Notes: generated by a model from the sequence alone, not told the origin. Counted from the stretch's first letter, positions 35,929 through 45,047 are shown. The stretch is DNA of 64,000 nucleotides from Estrella lausannensis (GCF_900000175.1 NZ_CWGJ01000012.1:124001-188000), one strand, 5' to 3'. A program made the numbers and translations.

Positions 35929-37092
35929 ATGTTCAGTAAAATGCCTGTCCTGCTGATAGGACTCATCCTTTTTTCGGGAGTGATAGAACCCTTTCTCCCC
36001 CTCTCATCCTTAGAAACGCTCTATGCGGTGAGCTTAACGATCAAATCCTTAATCGCATTCGCCCTACCCTTCATTATCTTCGGACTTCTGTTCAAGACTG
36101 CCATCCAACTGTCTAAAAAAGCGTCCTATATGGTGCTTGGCCTCGTTGCGCTGGTGTGTCTCTCAAACTATCTTTCGACAACGATCAGCTATGGCGTGGG
36201 CTCGCTGATCTACCACCTCGACTTTTCCATTCAATTCCCAAGCGAAGCCAACTCCCTGAAGGCTGCCTGGGACTTCTCACTGCCGAAACTGATTCCCAAT
36301 GACGCCGCCATGTTCGTCGGGATGTTTTCAGGTCTGATTCTGGCACGTGTAGCTTCTGTGCAGGCGGAAAAACTGGCAGGAATCTTGGACCAGGCAGTAT
36401 CGGTTCTTTTGAAAGCCATACTCTATGTCATCCCCTTTTTCATTTTCGGCTTCATACTCAAAATGCAGCACGATAAAATCCTTCTGCATATCCTGCGCAA
36501 TTTCACAGTCATCTTCGCTGCGGTGGCGATCGCTGTCTTCAGCTACATCACGCTCCTCTATTTTGCCGCGGGAAGGTTTCAGAAAGAGAGGCTAGTCACA
36601 AGCATTAAAAACATGCTTCCTGCCGCTATCGCCGGATTCGGCAGCATGTCAAGCGCCGCAGTTATGCCCCTGACATTGATCGCCGCGGAGAAAAACTCCA
36701 AAAATCCAACAATCGCGCGTTCGATCATTCCCGCCACAGTGAACATTCACTTGATCGGCGACTGCTTTGCTATCCCCATTTTTGCCTTTGCCGTCATGAA
36801 AAATTTTGGCATGGCAGAACCCGCTCTTATGACTTACGCGGTTTTTGCAGCCTACTTTGTGCTGGCCAAATTCTCCGTCGCCGCAGTTCCCGGAGGTGGT
36901 ATACTCGTCATGCTGCCTATTTTGGAAAGTCAGCTTGGGTTTACCGGCGAAATGCTCTCTTTGATTACAGCGCTCTACATCCTATTTGATCCGGTCATCA
37001 CATCCGCCAACGTCCTCGGCAACGGTGCCTTTGCGATGGGATTGTCCGAAGTAATCGAAGCGGAAGAGACGCCACTGGCGAATATCGCCTAA
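35929..37092 (+). CDS. Dicarboxylate/amino acid:cation symporter (DAACS family)
   Basis: A 387-residue inner-membrane sodium- or proton-coupled symporter. The transport core motifs are recognisable: the serine-rich hairpin GFGSMSSAAVMPLT, the ATVNIHLIGDCF helix, the second hairpin AAVPGGGILVMLPIL and FDPVITSANVLGNG (DPVxTxxNVxGN-type). About eight transmembrane helices are visible. Probable substrates are glutamate, aspartate or C4-dicarboxylates taken from the host cell. GGAG lies 9 bases before the ATG. Confidence 0.92.
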   Translation: MFSKMPVLLIGLILFSGVIEPFLPLSSLETLYAVSLTIKSLIAFALPFIIFGLLFKTAIQLSKKASYMVLGLVALVCLSNYLSTTISYGVGSLIYHLDFSIQFPSEANSLKAAWDFSLPKLIPNDAAMFVGMFSGLILARVASVQAEKLAGILDQAVSVLLKAILYVIPFFIFGFILKMQHDKILLHILRNFTVIFAAVAIAVFSYITLLYFAAGRFQKERLVTSIKNMLPAAIAGFGSMSSAAVMPLTLIAAEKNSKNPTIARSIIPATVNIHLIGDCFAIPIFAFAVMKNFGMAEPALMTYAVFAAYFVLAKFSVAAVPGGGILVMLPILESQLGFTGEMLSLITALYILFDPVITSANVLGNGAFAMGLSEVIEAEETPLANIA

Positions 37093-37121
37093 ACTTCCGA
37101 AGAGGCAAGTGGAGTGCCTGG

Positions 37122-37168
37122 CCTCAAAATACAAACAGCCGCAGTTTGATCTGCTTGATATTTTGAGG
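37122..37168 (+). terminator. Hairpin after symporter gene
   Basis: CCTCAAAATA and TATTTTGAGG pair across a 27-base loop, 30 bases past the stop codon. The 3' flank AGGACAGGCTCT resembles family B right flanks, so this may be a repeat remnant doubling as a transcript end. Confidence 0.4.
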
Positions 37169-37314
37169 ACAGGCTCTCAGATTCTTCCTGAAAACCTTGG
37201 CAACAGGTTACACTAAAGCCCCCGATCACGTTTATCGCCCCTCTCTAATCACTTGAGATTTTAACGGGCGAAGCTTAAAATACCTCTTCCGAAATCAACT
37301 ATTTTCAAGGAATT

Positions 37315-37869
37315 ATGAGCATCTGGAAGGGCGATAGAATCAGGCTGCGTTCGATAGAACCCTCGGACTGGGAAACCTTCCACGCTCTCAGCGAAGATAC
37401 GGAGACAGCCCGCTTCTACGATAAGATCCTTATCCCCACATCGAAAGAAAAAATGAAGAAGTGGTGCGAGGAAATGTCTTGCGCACCGCACGACAATGAC
37501 GAAATCGTATTGGTGATCGAAACCCTCGACGGCCAGATGGCAGGGTTGATGGACATATTTGACTGCGACCGCCGCTACGGTATCTTCAAGTATGGGATCG
37601 GCATCCACAAGAATTTTCAACGCAAGGGCTATGCCTCAATGGCCGTACGCCTGCTTCTCCGTTACTACTTTTTTGAGTTGCGCTACCAGAAGGTGAACGT
37701 CCATATCTACTCGTTCAACGAGCCTTCGATAGAGCTGCACAGGCGTCTTGGCTTTGTGCAGGAGGGGTGCCTGCGCAACATGGCATTCACCAAAGGCGGG
37801 TTCCACGATGAGCTGGTTTTCGGTTTGCTGCGCAGCGAATTTGAAATGCTTCACCACCCCAAGCCTTAG
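37315..37869 (+). CDS. GNAT family N-acetyltransferase (RimJ/RimL-like)
   Basis: A 184-residue acetyl-CoA-dependent transferase. The N-terminus (GDRIRLRSIEPSDWETFHALSED) and the acetyl-CoA loop GIGIHKNFQRKGYASMAV (Q/RxxGxG/A type) are typical, as is the C-terminal FNEPSIELHRRLGFVQEG. It most resembles ribosomal-protein or spermidine (SpeG-like) acetyltransferases. The acceptor is unknown. AAGGA precedes the ATG. Confidence 0.92.
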   Translation: MSIWKGDRIRLRSIEPSDWETFHALSEDTETARFYDKILIPTSKEKMKKWCEEMSCAPHDNDEIVLVIETLDGQMAGLMDIFDCDRRYGIFKYGIGIHKNFQRKGYASMAVRLLLRYYFFELRYQKVNVHIYSFNEPSIELHRRLGFVQEGCLRNMAFTKGGFHDELVFGLLRSEFEMLHHPKP

Positions 37870-37879
37870 AGGCCATCTC

Positions 37880-40060
37880 TCAATAAGCTTTTCCCGCTGG
37901 GGCGAGAGAAGAATCCTGGATATGAACAGGTGTCCTGACGACCAGATCGCAACGCGGGAATGGAATTTCTATCCCATGCTTCGTTAGCGCGGTCTCAATT
38001 TCCCAAAGATAACTCGACTGCAAAGACCCATGCGCTCCCTTGGCCGTGAACATGTTCACCCACACGACAAGTTCGAAATCGAGCGAACTCTCCCCCAATC
38101 CTTTGAGCCACACCCTGGGACCCTCCAGATGGGGGTGGTTGGTGATCGTCGCGGAGATTTTTCCGGCAGCTTCCTTCGCAACCTTCTCGACAAAGTCTTT
38201 ATCTGTTCCGTAAGCGACACCAAAGGGGATGTGGAGCCGCTTGTAGGGGTCGTGCATTGTCCAGTTCATGAACTTATTCGATATCAGCTCGGAATTGGGA
38301 ATGACAATCTCTATGCCGTCGGAGGTTCTCACAATGGTGTTTTGAACCGAGATATCCATCACCTGTCCCCACTCCCCAGACTGCAGTTGGATGTAGTCTT
38401 GCACCTTGACGCTTCTGGAAAAAAGAAGAATCAAACTACTCGCGAAGTTATTGACAATGGTCTGAAGTCCAAACCCGATACCGACGCTAAGAGCCCCCAG
38501 AACCCAAAAGACGGAACTGATCTCAAGGCCCGCAGACAAAAGCGCCAACACCCCTCCGATAACAAGTAATAGGTAATGGAGCAACCTGTCGAGGATGAAG
38601 AGGCTGGACTGAGCCACGCTTCCTTTATCCCAAAGAGCTCTTCGAATTCCAAACCGAATAAGAAAGGAAAAAAGGTAAGCTCCCCCCAATATCATGAGAC
38701 CTTCCAGGAGTCCCATGAGAGTTACTGGGACTCCGGCAACCTTGAACAAACTCTCGTGAAGCCACCCCTGCAAGGTCGAGCAGCAGCCGCTCCAGATCCC
38801 CCCGATATACCCTTTCGTAATCTCCCAGTAGGACATGGAACGTTCCAGGTGCGCTTCCGCCCACCCGGCAAGGGAAAGGGTAAAAAACTGCTTTCTCTTC
38901 AAGAGATCCAGGTCGTTCAAGCTGGTTTGAACTTCGCTATAGCGTTGTCTGGCAAGCGCAATAAGAGGACTCGATGCCTTGGCTCCCTCTTCTTTTTCAT
39001 CCAGCAAAAGCCCCAAGTGCCCTACCCTATCCAGCTCCTGCTCGGTCTTGGCTTCATAGATGCCTGCCTGATAACCGATATCCTGAATGTCGCGGATCCA
39101 CCCTTGAATTTCCTCGAGAGTCAAAGACGAGGCCTTGCCGTCTGCTTCCGCGACAATTGCCCTCTTGGCTTCGAGCTCCAAGATGGCTAGCCGGATCGAG
39201 GCTTGCGAGATCTGCGACCTGATCGATTTTTGGGTGTAGAGGAAGCTCTCTGAAATTTCCTTTTCACTCGCCCCAAACATTCCCGACGCACTGAGCTCAG
39301 CATGCAAAGACCCCAGCTCCGCCATGCTAAGGACCTCTTTTTGCCCCTCGATCTGTTTGCTCAGCGCCGCTTCGCTGATCACACTTAAATCCAGGTGGTT
39401 GAAGGCGTAACCTGCCTCCTCGCTCAGATGGGCAATCTCTGCGGATTCTTCCGCAATTTTCTCTTTGGTAAGACGCTCTTTTTCCTCCATGACTGCCAGA
39501 GAGGACATGTGGGCGAAAATCTGCAATCCCAAGAGCAGCTTATCGGATGTATTGGCGCTCTCTTTCAGGTAGGCAGCCATCTGGGAGTCAATATGCCGCC
39601 GCATCTTTTTCAAAAGAGAGGTCAGCGAGACCCTCTCTTTTTCAAGCTCGCTCAGCTCATCCTGCAGTGCTACCTCCTGATTGAGTAAGCTTTCAATATT
39701 TTCAAACGTGTAGCGGTTTTTGTAGAGCCTTGCTTTGTGGGAAGAGCCTTTTTCGCTCCTGAGTTTGGGTAACGCTTCTAAATTGATCGCTATTTTATTG
39801 ACGTAGACAAGCATCTGATTTTGTAGATTCGGAGCGAGCGACGCATACATCGCAGTAAGCGCTGCCTCTGTCATCTCAATTTTCCTGAGCAGGGTGACCG
39901 GATCCGGTTCATGGTAGTAATCAAAAAAATCCGTAGTCAAGTCCAGTGGGTTTGGCGGATTAGCTATCTCTACTTTGTCTTCGGCGAGGCTCGCGCAAGC
40001 GGGGAATTTACCCACGATTGTAATAATGAGCAAAACGAGGGAAAGAATTTGAGATGTCAT
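37880..40060 (-). CDS. Large mechanosensitive channel of the MscS superfamily (MscK/MscM-like)
   Basis: A 726-residue membrane protein. A signal peptide is followed by a long helical, coiled-coil periplasmic region up to about residue 400, then several transmembrane helices (about 420-560). The MscS pore/beta domain follows: GALSVGIGFGLQTIVNNFASSL for the pore helix, then VKVQDYIQLQSGEWGQVMDI and VIPNSELISNKFMNWT, and the alpha/beta vestibule. It releases solutes on hypo-osmotic shock, relevant when bacteria leave the host cell. It ends 11 bp from the convergent GNAT gene. Confidence 0.93.
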   Translation of the reverse strand: MTSQILSLVLLIITIVGKFPACASLAEDKVEIANPPNPLDLTTDFFDYYHEPDPVTLLRKIEMTEAALTAMYASLAPNLQNQMLVYVNKIAINLEALPKLRSEKGSSHKARLYKNRYTFENIESLLNQEVALQDELSELEKERVSLTSLLKKMRRHIDSQMAAYLKESANTSDKLLLGLQIFAHMSSLAVMEEKERLTKEKIAEESAEIAHLSEEAGYAFNHLDLSVISEAALSKQIEGQKEVLSMAELGSLHAELSASGMFGASEKEISESFLYTQKSIRSQISQASIRLAILELEAKRAIVAEADGKASSLTLEEIQGWIRDIQDIGYQAGIYEAKTEQELDRVGHLGLLLDEKEEGAKASSPLIALARQRYSEVQTSLNDLDLLKRKQFFTLSLAGWAEAHLERSMSYWEITKGYIGGIWSGCCSTLQGWLHESLFKVAGVPVTLMGLLEGLMILGGAYLFSFLIRFGIRRALWDKGSVAQSSLFILDRLLHYLLLVIGGVLALLSAGLEISSVFWVLGALSVGIGFGLQTIVNNFASSLILLFSRSVKVQDYIQLQSGEWGQVMDISVQNTIVRTSDGIEIVIPNSELISNKFMNWTMHDPYKRLHIPFGVAYGTDKDFVEKVAKEAAGKISATITNHPHLEGPRVWLKGLGESSLDFELVVWVNMFTAKGAHGSLQSSYLWEIETALTKHGIEIPFPRCDLVVRTPVHIQDSSLAPAGKAY

Positions 40061-40150
40061 CGCAATCTTTACTTTTAACTAATTTACTTAAGTCTGCCTG
40101 CGTATAAAACATAGGCTGGCAAACTAGATTTATCAATAATTTTACAGATC

Positions 40151-40208
40151 GGTAATTTTGAGATATACCGAAACAACTTGAAGAATTGGTCTTTGGCTTC
40201 GTCGGGTT
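40151..40208. repeat. Family A repeat fragment abutting a full copy
   Basis: TATACCGAAACAACTTGAAG and an inner ATTGGTCTTTGGCTTC resemble a left half. It directly precedes the complete element at 40209. Confidence 0.55.
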
Positions 40209-40370
40209 TATACCGAAATTGTCTCAAAATTTGGCATGGGGGCTTTGAGAAAGCCTCGGGATTGAAAGGATACAAGCCACCTCATATTTCTAATATTAGG
40301 TGGCTTACGATCATTCAATCGCGGAGCTTTCTCTTTGCCAAAATCCAAATTTTTAGACAATTTCGGTATA
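40209..40370. repeat. Complete long family A hairpin repeat (162 bp), reference copy
   Basis: The left terminal repeat at 40209-40234 and right at 40345-40370 are inverted with 25 of 26 positions complementary (TATACCGAAATTGTCTCAAA / TTTTTAGACAATTTCGGTAT cores). The centre forms a second hairpin: AAGCCACCT (40274-40282) with AGGTGGCTT (40298-40306), extended by GATTGAA...TTCAATC. The whole unit could fold into one long stem as DNA cruciform or RNA. It has no open frame, so it is a MITE- or REP-like element. It sits between mscS and ribBA. Confidence 0.95.
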
Positions 40371-40601
40371 CTTCCGGTTTATTTTTTTTTGGCCTGCGCC
40401 TGGCTGAACGCTCTTGCCGGAAACGTTTTTCGGTTGACTTCTGTTAAAAAAATATTTTATCCATTTCCCTAGATTGCCTTTTTCATATCATTCTTTTCAA
40501 CAGGCAATACCGCAGAGGAAGGTTTCTGAAAGCTACGGAAACTCATCACTTTTGCACTTCGTCACAGTAAGGAAGCAAAACGACCGGAAGGAGGCTGACG
40601 C

Positions 40602-41771
40602 ATGACAAAATCTTTGGAGACCGTCGAACACGCCCTAATAGCTCTTCGCAAGGGCAAACCCATTATTTTAGTCGATGATGAATCAAGGGAAAACGAGAGC
40701 GATTTTGTACTCGCCGCCGAAAGGGCCACACCCGAAACGATCAACCTTCTCGCCTCTTGCGGCCGCGGGCTGATCTGCCTGGCGCTCGAATCAAAGCGGG
40801 TCGAGTCGCTGGGGTTGCCGATGATGGCAGAGACAAACCGATCCCCTTTCAATACTGCCTATACAATCTCCATCGATGCAAAAGAGGGCATTTCAACCGG
40901 CAGCTCTGTCCAAGACAGAGCAAGAACCATTCAGGTTGCTATCGATCCTGCCAAAAAAGGGTCGGATCTAATCACTCCCGGCCATGTCTTTCCGGTGAAG
41001 GCTAAGCCCGGCGGGGTGCTGGAAAGACCCGGACACACTGAAGGAGCTGTTGACTTAGCAAGACTGGCAGGCCTAAATCCTTCGGCTGTCTTGTGCGAAA
41101 TATTAAGCGATGACGGCTCGATGGCAAGAGGGGAGGATCTTAAAAAGTTGCAGGCGAGGCTGAACATCCCGCTTTTGACCATCAAAGACCTCATCCACTA
41201 CCGGCTCTATTATGAAAAGATCGTGCAGCCGATTTCCAAAATTCCTTTCGTGAGCCAGTATGGCTCCTTCACCCTGCACACGTTTGTCAACTCCATCACA
41301 GGGAAAAGATTCTCCGCTTTGATCAAGGGGAAGGTAAGAAACGAGTCCCTCGTCCGCCTCCATGAAGGATGCATGCCGTCAGAGTCTTTTGGCTTCATGG
41401 GTTGCGACTGCGCGTCAAAACTTGAATTTTCCCTTAACTCCATTGAGGAGAGCGGAAGCGGAATTTTCATGCACTTCCATGACGACTCACAACTGATGCG
41501 CCACTTTGAAAAGAAGATTGCCTCCGACCACACAGGTGCTCTCTCAGAAGATGCCTGCCGCTATACGGCAGATGCTGCGCAAATCTTAAAGTCGCTCGAC
41601 ATTTTTGCGATCCGCCTGATCACCAACGATCCCAAAAAATGCGAGAAGCTCTCGTCGTTCGGCATCCAGGTGGTCGAGCGGGTGCCCATACCCGATTCCC
41701 TAAACAGTAAAGTTAGTCACGCCCTCTTCGGCAGAAACCACCCTCTGGAGGCGTTAAGCGATTGCCGCTGA
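40602..41771 (+). CDS. ribBA: RibBA homologue: 3,4-DHBP synthase with degenerate GTP cyclohydrolase II domain
   Basis: A 389-residue fusion. Residues 1-200 are 3,4-dihydroxy-2-butanone-4-phosphate synthase with DDESRENESDF (25-35), CGRGLICL (53-60), STGSSVQDRARTI (98-110) and GHVFPVKAKPGGVLERPGHT (127-146), so this half looks functional. Residues 205-389 are GTP cyclohydrolase II-like: the zinc cysteines C257, C268 and C270 and the TNDPKKCEKL/VVERVPI end are kept. The QEGRGIGL segment is replaced by HDDSQLMR (293-300), and the catalytic arginine of the D-x-R-x-(F/Y) motif is cysteine (D317-A-C319-R-Y). This half is probably inactive as a cyclohydrolase, like RibBX-type variants in Proteobacteria. 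AAGGAGG precedes the ATG. Confidence 0.9.
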   Translation: MTKSLETVEHALIALRKGKPIILVDDESRENESDFVLAAERATPETINLLASCGRGLICLALESKRVESLGLPMMAETNRSPFNTAYTISIDAKEGISTGSSVQDRARTIQVAIDPAKKGSDLITPGHVFPVKAKPGGVLERPGHTEGAVDLARLAGLNPSAVLCEILSDDGSMARGEDLKKLQARLNIPLLTIKDLIHYRLYYEKIVQPISKIPFVSQYGSFTLHTFVNSITGKRFSALIKGKVRNESLVRLHEGCMPSESFGFMGCDCASKLEFSLNSIEESGSGIFMHFHDDSQLMRHFEKKIASDHTGALSEDACRYTADAAQILKSLDIFAIRLITNDPKKCEKLSSFGIQVVERVPIPDSLNSKVSHALFGRNHPLEALSDCR

Positions 41772-41805
41772 GATTGGCATTAAGCTAAGGATGAGGGGGA
41801 ATCTC

Positions 41806-42855
41806 TTAAGCATCATATCTAAAAACTTTCAATCTGCGCCCTAGCTCCAGCATCGAAGATGGCACTATCTTATAGCTGTTGTTCTGGAGTGTGGCTCGCT
41901 CCAGACTATTCCAGAATTTACCAAAATCCTCAGAAAGGCTCTCTATATTGTTATTTTCAAGTCTTATGTTTTTAAGACGGGGCCAGCGCGTGCTAAAATG
42001 GGCAGGCAATGTCTTTATGTCATTCCCTGAAAGGGTAAGGGATTCGAGCTGCTGCCAATTGTCCCCAAATCCTTCAGGGAGCCTCTCAAGGGAGGTGTTT
42101 GCCATCGAAAAGCTTTTGATCTTGTCCCAGACCCGCAGCAGCTTCGCTGAAATCCGATGCAGGGGGTTATGATCCAACTTTAAGTCTTCAAGGGACGTAA
42201 AGAGTGCCATTTCGGGAGGCAGTTTCGAGATGTTTTTATCCCTCAAGTCCAGACTTTTCACCTTGGAAAGCTCGTTTTGGTGCTTTTTCATCCCCTCGCG
42301 GACAAGCAATGCCTGCTCACGTAGCGGAACATCAGGCAATTGCTGGTCGCTAACCAGATTGCTCTCAAGCAAAATATTCCAAAGAGCCACAAGACTCTTC
42401 CAACCTTCGAAACAGCTCCAAAATTGCAAGACTTTAAGCGGACGGGATGCGGCAGAGACGAGCATCTTCTGATCCATTGGGGATAATGAGTGTGTTCCCT
42501 CCTCGACTGAGCACCTGCTCATCACCGAGCGCTTAATGATCTCAATTCGCCTGGCGGCATTTGCATCCGTCTCTTTAGCCATGAGAGCGTCAGCCGCAGC
42601 AACGTCACGGTCGATTCCCCATTTTTTTGACGATCGGCGGATTTTCTCCAGGGAAAAATAACTATCTCTTTCAAAAGCAAGCCAGCGTTTGCACACGAGC
42701 GACGTACTCGATTCCGGGACAAACAGGAGAATATTCTGCACAATTTCAACGGGTAGTAGTTGGATCAAACCTTGATCGCCTCCAGCTTCCTCGCCCGTTG
42801 CTGGCGATTGAGTCAAGGATGAATAGGGGAATTGTCGATCTACTGCATATGACAC
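41806..42855 (-). CDS. F-box and leucine-rich-repeat protein, host ubiquitin effector candidate
   Basis: A 349-residue protein from a GTG start at 42855, with AGAGG 8 bases upstream. Residues about 30-65 form an F-box (LIQLLPVEIVQNILLFVPES, then SLVCKRWLAFERD), the motif that binds Skp1 in eukaryotic SCF ubiquitin ligases. Residues about 199-345 form roughly six leucine-rich repeats of the L-x-x-L-x-L-x-x-N type (SLDLRDKNISKLP, LKLDHNPLHRI, LTLSGNDIKTLP, IRLENNNIESL). No signal peptide is present, as expected for type III-secreted substrates. F-box/LRR proteins are eukaryotic-like and known from amoeba-infecting bacteria. Delivery and partner are inferred. Confidence 0.85.
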   Translation of the reverse strand: MSYAVDRQFPYSSLTQSPATGEEAGGDQGLIQLLPVEIVQNILLFVPESSTSLVCKRWLAFERDSYFSLEKIRRSSKKWGIDRDVAAADALMAKETDANAARRIEIIKRSVMSRCSVEEGTHSLSPMDQKMLVSAASRPLKVLQFWSCFEGWKSLVALWNILLESNLVSDQQLPDVPLREQALLVREGMKKHQNELSKVKSLDLRDKNISKLPPEMALFTSLEDLKLDHNPLHRISAKLLRVWDKIKSFSMANTSLERLPEGFGDNWQQLESLTLSGNDIKTLPAHFSTRWPRLKNIRLENNNIESLSEDFGKFWNSLERATLQNNSYKIVPSSMLELGRRLKVFRYDA

Positions 42856-43123
42856 AATCTAACCTCTCTAATAAATTACAAAACCAAACGAACACGTCAG
42901 TTTAAATAAAAACAAATTACAAATCAACAAACCAACGCATCAACACGAACTATATCGTCAGCATTTCAAAAACATTCATGTGTTTTCTCTACCCACACAA
43001 CAAAATCGAACTCGCTAAAACACATCTTAACATAAAAACAACGAAACATTTATTGGCCATAAAAAAACATCGATTACAATTTACGTAATTAAAAATTTTA
43101 AAACAAAATAACAAGGAAGTTTT

Positions 43124-44971
43124 ATGCAAACCCCAATCCACGGTCCCTACCACGGAACATACTCCATCACAACCCATCAACCCACGGAACAACCGACTCA
43201 TCTAGTACTCCATCTTCATGGCGTTGATGGGCAAAAGGAGAATTCAGGCGACCAAAACGCAAACAACACGACAGGGGAAAATCAGCAGCGATCCTACGCA
43301 CAGACCTACTGGGAAAATGTGGCGAACACAACGGTAGTCTTAGACAAAATCTTAGAAGAAATCCGCAATACCAGAAAAGCGCACGTCGTCAATTTAACGG
43401 CGAGACTCGCCGAAGGCGTCGGTTACACGGCAGTCGGCACGATGAACGCCCTAGGCAACGGCGACCTCTACGGCGGCGCAACAAACATCATGCTTGGTGT
43501 GTATAATTTAGCATTAGGCGCTTATGGCGCAAAAGCAGTTTATGACGGCGCGATGGAAAGCAATACTTTGAGCAAGTCGCTTGAAGAAATTCAGCAAGGT
43601 ATCTCGATGATGAAACAGCTCAACGAAGCCAACATCGAAGATGCCAATCAGCTGGCCGACTACCTTGCCAGCGTCGAAAAGAAATTAAAAGAGGAAAAGG
43701 CTGCACTCGGTCAAATAAAGCTGGATCTCTTAAAACAGGCACATAATAAAGATTTAGAAATGATGTCTTTGCAGGCCAAGACAGAGTCCAACATTGAACG
43801 TCTCTCTAATATTCACAAATTGTTATCAGATGCAATCGTGCAAAACACCTCCGGTACCGAACTGATCGAGCAAGGGTTGGCCACGCTCGAAAAGACAACG
43901 GAAGCGCTTCAGAGCGAAAGCCTCTCTCAAGAAGATATAAAACTGTATATTAACGACTTAAAAGCAGCGGCAGATGACTTCATCAAAGGTGTAAGATTGA
44001 CAAAAGGTGCCAGCAGCGACATGCACAAGAGCATGGCCGATGTGAATGAGATGTGCGGCGAACTTATGAAAGACAACCGCCATGCGATGAGAGATCTAGC
44101 TCATGAGAAAAAGCTGAAATTGGAGATGGCTGAAAGATTGGAGGCTATCGAAAATGATAAACAAAAAATGCTGATAGAGAATAAAAAAGCGGCCCATGAT
44201 GTGCGCAACATGCAAAAAAGGATGTTCAAGCAGCAGATTATCGCCCAAAAAGCGTCGCAAAGCGTACAAAACGCCAAGCAGCGTCAACAAAACTCGGAGA
44301 CGGAGTGGGGTGTCGTCGAATACCTCTCCGGCGCAGCGCTTGGATTCGGTACGGGTGTCGCCGGTCTCTTCACTGGAGGAGTGTTTGGGATGTTCGGTGG
44401 CGCTATTACAGGCTTTAAAGTCGCTGGTTCCTCTGTCCATGAGCTGAGGAAAAAATCAGAAGCTGCAAAAAAGGCCTTCGTGGCATCGGTACCGGTCACC
44501 GATCCAACCCCCATGAACCCGGTCCAAATTAAATTTGCACCCTCAACCACATGCCTTAACTGGATGCCCTACACAGAAGCTTGGAAAGATTCTGAAACGA
44601 TGGGCGGTTTTAAAGTTCAGATTGGAAGCGAAGTGTATGAAGGAACTTTCAACACCAAGACAGCAGGCGCTGGCTCTTTAAGCTTTGAAGAAGAGTTAAA
44701 ACTCTACTTTGCCCTAAGCGACGCGCTAGCCGATGGTAAAATCACGGGCGCAGAGTGCCGTCGTGTTCTGCAAACACTGGATCACGTATTCACAGTCCAG
44801 TGCGAAAGAACGGAGGGTAAGTTGAAAAATGTGGCGGTAAGGCTCATCGATCTCAATAGCGAGCTGTTCCTTGATTTGACCCGGCGCGTTGATGAAATCA
44901 GCCAGCACAACATGGAAAACTCCCTGCTGATGTCCACCGTGTTTTCCTCCGGTTTCGAAGGAAATATGTAA
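43124..44971 (+). CDS. Coiled-coil protein with long hydrophobic segment, Inc/effector-like
   Basis: A 615-residue protein I do not recognise. The N-terminus is histidine-, threonine- and proline-rich. A glycine/alanine-rich hydrophobic stretch lies at about 94-140. A long, highly charged helical coiled-coil spans about 148-390. A second hydrophobic glycine-rich segment (about 399-435, SGAALGFGTGVAGLFTGGVF and on) could form a membrane hairpin like those of inclusion-membrane proteins. A mixed C-terminal domain follows. AAGGAAG lies 8 bases before the ATG and a strong terminator follows. It stands next to the F-box gene in divergent orientation, which supports an effector locus (inference). 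Confidence 0.65.
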   Translation: MQTPIHGPYHGTYSITTHQPTEQPTHLVLHLHGVDGQKENSGDQNANNTTGENQQRSYAQTYWENVANTTVVLDKILEEIRNTRKAHVVNLTARLAEGVGYTAVGTMNALGNGDLYGGATNIMLGVYNLALGAYGAKAVYDGAMESNTLSKSLEEIQQGISMMKQLNEANIEDANQLADYLASVEKKLKEEKAALGQIKLDLLKQAHNKDLEMMSLQAKTESNIERLSNIHKLLSDAIVQNTSGTELIEQGLATLEKTTEALQSESLSQEDIKLYINDLKAAADDFIKGVRLTKGASSDMHKSMADVNEMCGELMKDNRHAMRDLAHEKKLKLEMAERLEAIENDKQKMLIENKKAAHDVRNMQKRMFKQQIIAQKASQSVQNAKQRQQNSETEWGVVEYLSGAALGFGTGVAGLFTGGVFGMFGGAITGFKVAGSSVHELRKKSEAAKKAFVASVPVTDPTPMNPVQIKFAPSTTCLNWMPYTEAWKDSETMGGFKVQIGSEVYEGTFNTKTAGAGSLSFEEELKLYFALSDALADGKITGAECRRVLQTLDHVFTVQCERTEGKLKNVAVRLIDLNSELFLDLTRRVDEISQHNMENSLLMSTVFSSGFEGNM

Positions 44972-45009
44972 TCTTGCCTTCAAATACTTGATTGAATCTA
45001 GCTATCTTA

Positions 45010-45047
45010 GCATCCCGGGGCAAAAAACCCCGGGATGCTTTTTTTTT
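45010..45047 (+). terminator. Strong Rho-independent terminator
   Basis: GCATCCCGGGG(C) and (C)CCCGGGATGC form an 11-12 bp stem around a short A-loop, followed by nine or more T, 39 bases after the coiled-coil gene. Confidence 0.95.

Noticed and set aside
40371-40601. FMN riboswitch upstream of ribBA
   Set aside because: No RFN consensus segments are visible; only a repeat and a normal ribosome site precede the gene.
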